From Candidatus Aalborgicola bjergmarkensis (GTDB taxonomy: Bacteria > Pseudomonadota > Gammaproteobacteria > Burkholderiales > Burkholderiaceae_C): a stretch of DNA of 64,000 bases. The stretch lies in assembly GCA_016708725.1 (NCBI GenBank), contig JADJFE010000013.1, forward strand, positions 116,341 to 180,340, in the 5' to 3' direction. Below are positions 57,946 to 64,000 of this stretch, in pieces. The position numbers and the translations under genes were made by a program. Positions within the stretch are counted from its first letter, which is position 1; each line of letters starts with the position of its first letter. The notes under the pieces were generated by a model. It saw only the letters and a program-made list of their open reading frames with translations, did not search any database and was not told where the DNA came from.

Positions 57946-59931
57946 ATGACCATGAATAAACTGAAAATGCACAGCCCCGACCTGACCCAGGCCAATGTCG
58001 ACAAGCTTGCCGAGCTATTCCCCCATTGCGTGGTGGAAGCGCATGATGCCAAGGGTACAGTCACGCGCAGCATCGACTTTGACCAGTTGCGCCAGGAGCT
58101 GTCCAGCGGCATCGTCGAAGGCCCGCAAGAACGTTACCAACTCAACTGGCCGGGCAAACGCGAGGCGCTGCTGACCGCCAACGCACCCATCGCCAAGACG
58201 CTACGCCCCTGCCGCGAGGAGAGCGTGGATTTCGACACCACGAAAAACCTGTTCATCGAAGGGGACAACCTCGATGCGTTGAAGCTGTTGCAAGAGACAT
58301 ATCTCAACAAGGTGAAGATGATTTACATAGATCCGCCGTACAACACGGGCAAAGATTTTGTGTACGACGATGACTTTGCAGAAGATTCGAGAGGCTATTT
58401 TCAGCGCTCTCAGCAGAGTGACGTGGTGGGGAACCGCATGGTCGCAAACACAGAGGCGAACGGTCGTTTCCACTCGGATTGGTTGTCAATGATCTATCCG
58501 AGGCTGAAATTAGCGCGCAGCTTGCTGCGGGAGGATGGAGTCATATTCATCTCAATTGATGACAATGAAGTTCAAAATCTGAAGAAAATTTGCGATGAGG
58601 TGTTTGGCGAAGATAATTTTCTCGTTCAATTTTGCTGGCGCAGCGATGGGAATTTTGACAACCAGGCCAAGATTAAAGTTTGTCATGAATATGTACTTCT
58701 CTATGCGCGATCTGCTAACAGTTTTCCGGCCCCACCTGTCGTGGACCCAAGTACGGATCAAAGTAGCAAGCTGTTCAAACCCGAGATCCGAAACACCGTT
58801 GTAAAGAACGGGCCAAAAAATCCGGTCAGTGGGCTGACGCTCCCTATAGGTTTTCCGGCTGCCTTTGAGAGCGGGAGCATCACTGCTCGTACGACTCCCT
58901 GGCCTAGATATTTGGTTGACGCCATAGTTGTCAACTCACGACTGACGAATACGGTTGATATTGAAAGTGGTTGGAGCTCAAAAGAGCTGGTTCAAGAATT
59001 TATTGCCAACGGGTGTCAGGCAATCAGAGACAGCAAGGACCAAGCCACAACCTTTGTGCTAACCCAAACCGGCGCAATCGAAGTCGTCAAACAACGTCAT
59101 GACTATCAGAGCCATGTCATTTCTACGCTCAACGGGTTTGGCGGAACTCAAAAGGCAACGGCGCAGTTGGTTGAGTTAGGGGCCAACTTTGATGGATACC
59201 CTAAACCCACCGAGTTACTTCGTTACTTTGTACAGATGAACGTTGGCAGCGATGCCTTGATCCTGGATTTTTTCGCTGGTTCGGGTTCCACGGCTCACGC
59301 AGTGATGGAACAGAATGCCAAGGACGGTGGAACTCGACGGTTCATCATGGTTCAAATCCCGGATTTGTTGGACCCAGCGAACGAGAAGCAAAAGTCGGCG
59401 GCAGATTACTGTGATGGGCTGGGGTTGCCTCGATCCACTGCAGAACTCACCAAAGAACGCATTCGTAGAGCGGGAAAGAAAGTTCGACAGGACAACCTCG
59501 CAAAGCCCGGTATCGACAAACTCGACCTTGGTTTCCGTGTCCTCAAAATCGACAACTCCAACATGAAGGAGGTGTTCTACACCCCCGATGCGGTCACTCA
59601 AGACCAGCTGTTCGATCAGGTCAACAACATCCGCGAAGATCGCACGCCGGAAGACCTTTTGTTCCAGGTGCTGCTGGACTGGGGCGTTGACCTAGCCTTG
59701 CCCATCGCCAGGGAAAGCATTGCAGGCAAGACTGTGTATTTTGTGGATAGCAACGCGCTGGCCGCGTGTTTTGACGAGGGGGTTAATGAAGAATTCGTCA
59801 AGCTGCTGGCCAAGCGCGAACCGTTGCGCGTGGTGTTCCGCGATGCAGGCTTTGCCAGCGATAGCGTGAAAATCAATGTGGAGCAAATCTTCAAGCTGAT
59901 GTCGCCCAGCACCGAGGTTAAAACGATTTAA
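57946..59931 (+). CDS. mod: Type III restriction-modification methyltransferase Mod
   Basis: 661 residues. N6-adenine methyltransferase of beta class order: motif IV DPPY in KMIYIDPPYNTGKDFVYDD comes before motif I DFFAGSGSTAHAVM. The central target-recognition part (about residues 230-400) is AT-richer than the ends, as is common because recognition domains are exchanged. The C-terminal third (RTPEDLLFQVLLDWGVDLALP) couples to Res. The start is ATG 57946 or 57952. Confidence 0.95.
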   Translation: MTMNKLKMHSPDLTQANVDKLAELFPHCVVEAHDAKGTVTRSIDFDQLRQELSSGIVEGPQERYQLNWPGKREALLTANAPIAKTLRPCREESVDFDTTKNLFIEGDNLDALKLLQETYLNKVKMIYIDPPYNTGKDFVYDDDFAEDSRGYFQRSQQSDVVGNRMVANTEANGRFHSDWLSMIYPRLKLARSLLREDGVIFISIDDNEVQNLKKICDEVFGEDNFLVQFCWRSDGNFDNQAKIKVCHEYVLLYARSANSFPAPPVVDPSTDQSSKLFKPEIRNTVVKNGPKNPVSGLTLPIGFPAAFESGSITARTTPWPRYLVDAIVVNSRLTNTVDIESGWSSKELVQEFIANGCQAIRDSKDQATTFVLTQTGAIEVVKQRHDYQSHVISTLNGFGGTQKATAQLVELGANFDGYPKPTELLRYFVQMNVGSDALILDFFAGSGSTAHAVMEQNAKDGGTRRFIMVQIPDLLDPANEKQKSAADYCDGLGLPRSTAELTKERIRRAGKKVRQDNLAKPGIDKLDLGFRVLKIDNSNMKEVFYTPDAVTQDQLFDQVNNIREDRTPEDLLFQVLLDWGVDLALPIARESIAGKTVYFVDSNALAACFDEGVNEEFVKLLAKREPLRVVFRDAGFASDSVKINVEQIFKLMSPSTEVKTI

Positions 59932-59942
59932 GGGGCCTGCGC

Positions 59943-61604
59943 ATGGACAAAACTGCTTTGGAGGCTTTGCTTGAGCGCTTGATCGCCTGCTGGGAGGGCG
60001 AGGTGGTGGAGTTCAAACAAGCCGGTAATGATTACGACACCGACAAAATCGGTGAGTATTTCTCTGCCTTGTCTAACGAAGCGAACTTGCGCGATGCGAA
60101 TGCTGCGTGGCTGATTTTTGGCGTGAACGATAGATCGCGCACAGTGGTTGGAACGGACTACCGCCTCCAGGCGGAGCGCCTGCAAAGTTTGAAAATGCAA
60201 ATTGCTGCAAATACCGAGCCCAGCATCACATTGCGTAACATTTATGAACTGGCGCATGCCGATGGGCGTGTGGTGTTTTTAGAGGTGCCTCCCGCGCCAC
60301 GCGGCATGCCCATTGCCTGGAAGGGGCATTACTACGCGCGTGCGGGTGAAAGTCGCACGTCTTTAGGGCTGGATAAACAAGATGAAATCCGTGGGCAGAC
60401 CCTGCAAAGCGATTGGACGGCACAAGTCATACCGTCGGCCAGCCTCCATGACTTGGATGAGCATGCCTTGCAATCCGCACGAGATGCATTTGCGCGCAAG
60501 TATGAAAACAGCATTCCAAGCAAAGACGTGATGGAGTGGCCTTTGGCTACTTTTCTTGATCGTGCCAGATTAACCAAAAATGGGCAGATAACCCGCGCAG
60601 CTTTGCTGCTTTTGGGTAAGCCAGAAGCAGCTTGGCACTTGTCGCCTCATATGGCGCAGCTTACTTGGCGGCTGGAAGGGGCGGAGAGTGCGTATCAGCA
60701 TTTTTCTTTGCCGTTTCTGTTGAACTCGACGGCGTTGTATCAAAAGATTCGAAATATTCAGATTCGTATTTTGCCCAAAGACTCTCTGCTGGCCGTTGAG
60801 GTGGCCAAGTACGACCGCAAGATTGTTTTGGAGGCATTGCACAACAGCATTGCCCATCAGGACTACGCATTGAATGGCCGCATTGTTGTGACCGAGCGCG
60901 TAGACCGGTTGACTTTTGAGAATGATGGCGGTTTTTATGAGGGGGTACCTGCGGACTATTTGTCAGGAACCAAAACACCCCGCCGCTATCGCAATCCGTT
61001 TCTGGTCAACGCAATGGCTGAGCTTGGGATGATTGACACGATGGGATACGGCATTTATCAAATGCACGTTGGACAGGCGCGGCGATATTTTCCTATGCCC
61101 GATTACGATTTGAGTGAGGCAAATGTGACGCGCATGACGTTGTATGGGGGAGTGATCGACCAGGCTTATAGCGAGATGTTGATGCTAAAAACAAATCTGC
61201 CACTAGCTGACATTCTTGCGCTGGATCGGGTGCAAAAGAAACTCCCTGTAGACGATGCAGTGACCAAGCATTTGCGCCATGCAGGCTTGATAGAAGGCCG
61301 TAAACCTAACTTGTATGTCTCCGCCAGCGTAGCCAAGGCGACCAACAACAAGGCAACTTACATCCGTATGCGCGCCCAGGACGATGATTACTACGCAAAG
61401 TTGATCATGGACTATTTACAGCAATATGACCACGCTTCAAAAAAAGAGATCAAACAACTTCTGCTGAATAAGTTGAGCGATGCACTGACTGAAAAACAGA
61501 AATTGAACAAAATCAATAACTTGCTAACAAAACTTCGGCTGTCTGGGCGAATTTTCAACAGCGGATCAGATGCAGCGTCCAGCTGGGAGATTGTAAAAAA
61601 GTAG
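59943..61604 (+). CDS. Schlafen/AlbA_2 ATP-binding protein between mod and res
   Basis: 553 residues. N-terminal AlbA_2 (Schlafen-like) domain, EVVEFKQAGNDYDTDKIGEY then NAAWLIFGVNDRSR, with the E-x-K-type acidic core; a middle GHKL-like ATPase part with VLEALHNSIAHQDY (N-box) and FENDGGFY; and a C-terminal region with a winged-helix-like KKEIKQLLLNKLSDALTE. It resembles putative transcriptional regulators annotated as ATP-dependent DNA helicase-related. It lies 12 bp after mod and 27 bp before res, so it is part of the locus transcript. Confidence 0.9.
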   Translation: MDKTALEALLERLIACWEGEVVEFKQAGNDYDTDKIGEYFSALSNEANLRDANAAWLIFGVNDRSRTVVGTDYRLQAERLQSLKMQIAANTEPSITLRNIYELAHADGRVVFLEVPPAPRGMPIAWKGHYYARAGESRTSLGLDKQDEIRGQTLQSDWTAQVIPSASLHDLDEHALQSARDAFARKYENSIPSKDVMEWPLATFLDRARLTKNGQITRAALLLLGKPEAAWHLSPHMAQLTWRLEGAESAYQHFSLPFLLNSTALYQKIRNIQIRILPKDSLLAVEVAKYDRKIVLEALHNSIAHQDYALNGRIVVTERVDRLTFENDGGFYEGVPADYLSGTKTPRRYRNPFLVNAMAELGMIDTMGYGIYQMHVGQARRYFPMPDYDLSEANVTRMTLYGGVIDQAYSEMLMLKTNLPLADILALDRVQKKLPVDDAVTKHLRHAGLIEGRKPNLYVSASVAKATNNKATYIRMRAQDDDYYAKLIMDYLQQYDHASKKEIKQLLLNKLSDALTEKQKLNKINNLLTKLRLSGRIFNSGSDAASSWEIVKK

Positions 61605-61630
61605 AGATTTAAAAGAGATTTAAAAGAGTC

Positions 61631-64000
61631 ATGAAACTTAAATTCAAAAAACAGGCTTACCAAACCAACGCCGTCGATGCCGTGGCAGATTGTTTTTCCG
61701 GGCAACCCAAGCGCGAGGGCTTGAGCTATCGGCTAGACCCAGGCCGCGAGGTGGATGCCAGCGGCCAGGTGGAGACGCCGTTGGAGTCAGACGGTTTCAA
61801 GAATGCCGATCTGGCGTTGACGCAGGGCCAGTTGTTGGAAAACATCCACGTCGTGCAGCGCAGACAAAACCTGCCTCTGTCCACCACGCTGGTTAAAACC
61901 AAGGTGTGCGACATCAATCTGGATGTGGAAATGGAGACCGGCACTGGCAAGACGTATTGCTACGTCAAAACCATGTTCGAGTTGAATGCACGCTATGGCT
62001 GGAGCAAGTTCATTGTGGTTGTGCCCAGCATTGCCATTCGTGAGGGGGTGTTCAAGTCGCTGGAAATCACCGCCGAGCACATTCTGGACGAATACAAGAA
62101 GCGCGCCCGGTTCTTCATCTACAACTCCAAGCGTTGCACAACTTGGAGAGCTTTTCGAGTGACGCGGGCATCAATGTCATGGTCATCAATGTGCAGGCCT
62201 TCAACGCCACGGGCAAGGACGCACGCCGTATTTACGAAGAGCTGGACGACTTTCAGTCCCGTAGGCCGATTGACGTCATCAGCGCCAACCGGCCCATCCT
62301 GTTCCTGGACGAGCCGCAGAAAATGGAAGGCGGCAAGACGCTGGATTCACTGGCCAACTTCAAACCGCTGGCGGTGTTGCGGTATTCGGCCACGCACAAG
62401 ACGGTCCACAACAAGATTCACCGGCTGGACGCGCTGGACGCATACAACCAGAAGCTGGTCAAGAAAATTAGGGTACGTGGCATATCGGTCAAGGGCCTGA
62501 CCGGCACCAACGCCTACCTGTATTTGGAGTCCATCGAGGTGTCCACCGCAGCGCCGGTAGCAAGGGTGGAGCTGGAAATCAAACAGAGTAGCGGTATCAA
62601 GCGCGTTGTCCGCCGGCTGTCCCGCAACGATAACCTGTTCGATCTGTCTGGCAGTTTGGAACAGTACCGGGGCTTTGTGGTGGCCGACATCAATGCGCTG
62701 ACCAATACGGTGGCATTCACTAATGGGCATGAACTGGTGGCAGGCGAGGCCACGGGCGATGTGAGCGAGTCCGCCTTGCGCCGCATCCAGATCAGAGAAG
62801 CGGTTAAAGCCCATTTTGAGAAAGAGCAAGCGCTGTTTGCCCAGGGCATCAAGGTGCTGACGCTTTTTTTCATTGACGCGGTCAGCAAATACCGCAGCTA
62901 CATCAACGAATCTGGCGATGCGGGCGAGCAGCCCGGCGAGTACGCCCAGATGTTTGAGGAAGAGTACAACCTGCAACTGGCCGAGGTGCAGACGCTGGAA
63001 GACACGCCCTACAACCGGTATCTCAAAGGCATTGCGACCACCCAGACGCACAACGGTTACTTCTCCATCGACAAGAAGACAAAGCGCATGGTGGACCCCG
63101 AGACCGGCAAAAAGTCCACCGAAACCGACGATGTGGATGCGTATGACCTGATCTTGAAGGACAAAGAGCGGCTGCTGTCGTTCGAGGAACCGGTGCGGTT
63201 TATCTTCTCGCACTCCGCTTTGCGGGAAGGCTGGGATAACCCCAACGTGTTTGTGATCTGCACTTTGAAGCACAGCGACAACACGGTAAGCCGCCGCCAG
63301 GAAGTCGGGCGGGGCTTGCGTTTATCTGTAAATCAGCATGGCGACCGCATGGACAACGCGGCCACGGTGCACCAAATCAACGTGTTGACGGTGGTAGCCA
63401 GTGAGAGCTACAAGGATTTTGTGACCGCCTTGCAGCGTGATATCAGCGAGGGATTGTCGGAGCGGCCACGGGTGGCGGACCAAGCCTACTTCAAGGGCAA
63501 GGTTCTCAAAACGACCAGCGGCAACGTCGAGGTGACTGCTGAAATGGCGACCGACATCGAGTTCTACCTGATCCAAAACGGCTACGTGGACAAGAAGCGC
63601 AGCATCACACAAAAATACCACGATGCCAAGAAGGAAGGCGCGTTAGCCGCTTTGCCTGACGAGTTGGCAGTGCATGCCGAGCAGGTTTTGGTACTGATCG
63701 ATAGCGTGTTCAGCGATACGCAACTTCCGGAAATTGGTGACGACCGCAGGGCAAAAACCAATCCGCTGAACGCCAATTTTGAGAAAGCCGAGTTCAAGGC
63801 GCTGTGGAATCGCATCAACCGCAAGGCAGCTTACACGGTGGAATTTGAGACACCGGAGCTGGTGACCAAGTGCGTGAAGGCCTTGGAGGCCGAGCTAAAA
63901 GTCAGTCCGATGCAGTACACGGTGGTGGCCGGGGAGCAGGCTGACACCGCAACTTATGACGGCATCCGCCAGGGTGAATCGTTCAAAGTGACTGAATCCA
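61631..64000 (+). pseudogene. res: Type III restriction endonuclease Res (frameshifted, cut by window end)
   Basis: Starts ATG 61631: KLKFKKQAYQTNAVDAVAD, motif I VEMETGTGKTYCYVKTMFEL, IVVVPSIAIREGV. At about 62132-62134 (FFIYNSKR then TTG) one base is missing and the frame changes; sequence after it reads LHNLESFSSDAGINVMVINVQ, motif II LFLDEPQKMEGGKTLDSL, LRYSATHKT, and motif VI SRRQEVGRGLRL, open to 64000. In the first frame a stop follows at 62500. So the product would be truncated before motif II unless there is a sequencing error or programmed shift. Confidence 0.85.

Noticed and set aside
1..64000. CRISPR array
   Set aside because: No regularly spaced direct repeats with unique spacers; the 45-bp repeats are far apart and in both orientations.

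Overview
The window looks like a chromosomal segment of a nitrogen-fixing betaproteobacterium of the Burkholderiales, most likely a Comamonadaceae member close to Rhodoferax. This rests on gene order (pilMNOPQ next to a divergent class A penicillin-binding protein; cyaY divergent from lptM-lysA; urt next to ure), on protein character and on moderately high GC. It is an inference; no database comparison was possible.

Layout. 1-6511 (minus): the end of a large Ig-repeat lipoprotein gene and the type IV pilus operon pilMNOPQ. 6795-10972: PBP1A, cyaY, lptM, lysA. 11007-13443: tRNA-Leu(UAG), then a 396-bp inverted-repeat-bounded element split by a 1.9-kb group II intron with its reverse transcriptase/maturase. 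13580-26581: housekeeping genes (PHA-synthase-like hydrolase, uvrD, dgt, two RNA/SAM methyltransferase-type genes, amn, pdxA), a higBA toxin-antitoxin pair and uncharacterised proteins. 27057-41138: a nif cluster in three transcription blocks: nifE-nifN-nifX-DUF269-CCE_0567-fdxB (minus), nifHDK-ferredoxin-rubrerythrin-like (minus), and unknown gene-draT-draG-fmdB-nifX-like-nifQ (plus). The last two diverge from one 342-bp region with a single NifA-type TGT-N10-ACA site between two face-out sigma-54 promoters. 41331-47118: proQ-like gene, tRNA-Thr(UGU), and the urease genes ureABCEFG without ureD. 47230-53837: an uncharacterised gene and the urea ABC transporter urtABCDE behind a sigma-54 promoter with NtrC-like sites. 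Nitrogen fixation, its ADP-ribosylation switch, urea uptake and urea hydrolysis thus sit side by side as a nitrogen-nutrition region.

53838-64000 is accessory. An AT-rich two-gene module (AAA ATPase plus a small protein, with a perfect 24-bp palindrome just before the start) sits between urtE and a second, internally deleted urtD-urtE chimera that still has an open frame. Then come a truncated helicase/PLD-like remnant, a toxin start fused in frame to its antitoxin, and a type III restriction-modification locus with a Schlafen/AlbA_2-type gene between mod and res. res carries a frameshift and runs off the window.

Two repeat families cross the whole window: a roughly 45-bp dispersed repeat (at least 13 copies, three of them inside reading frames) and a roughly 396-bp MITE-like element with long terminal inverted repeats (two copies, one with a perfect 8-bp target duplication).
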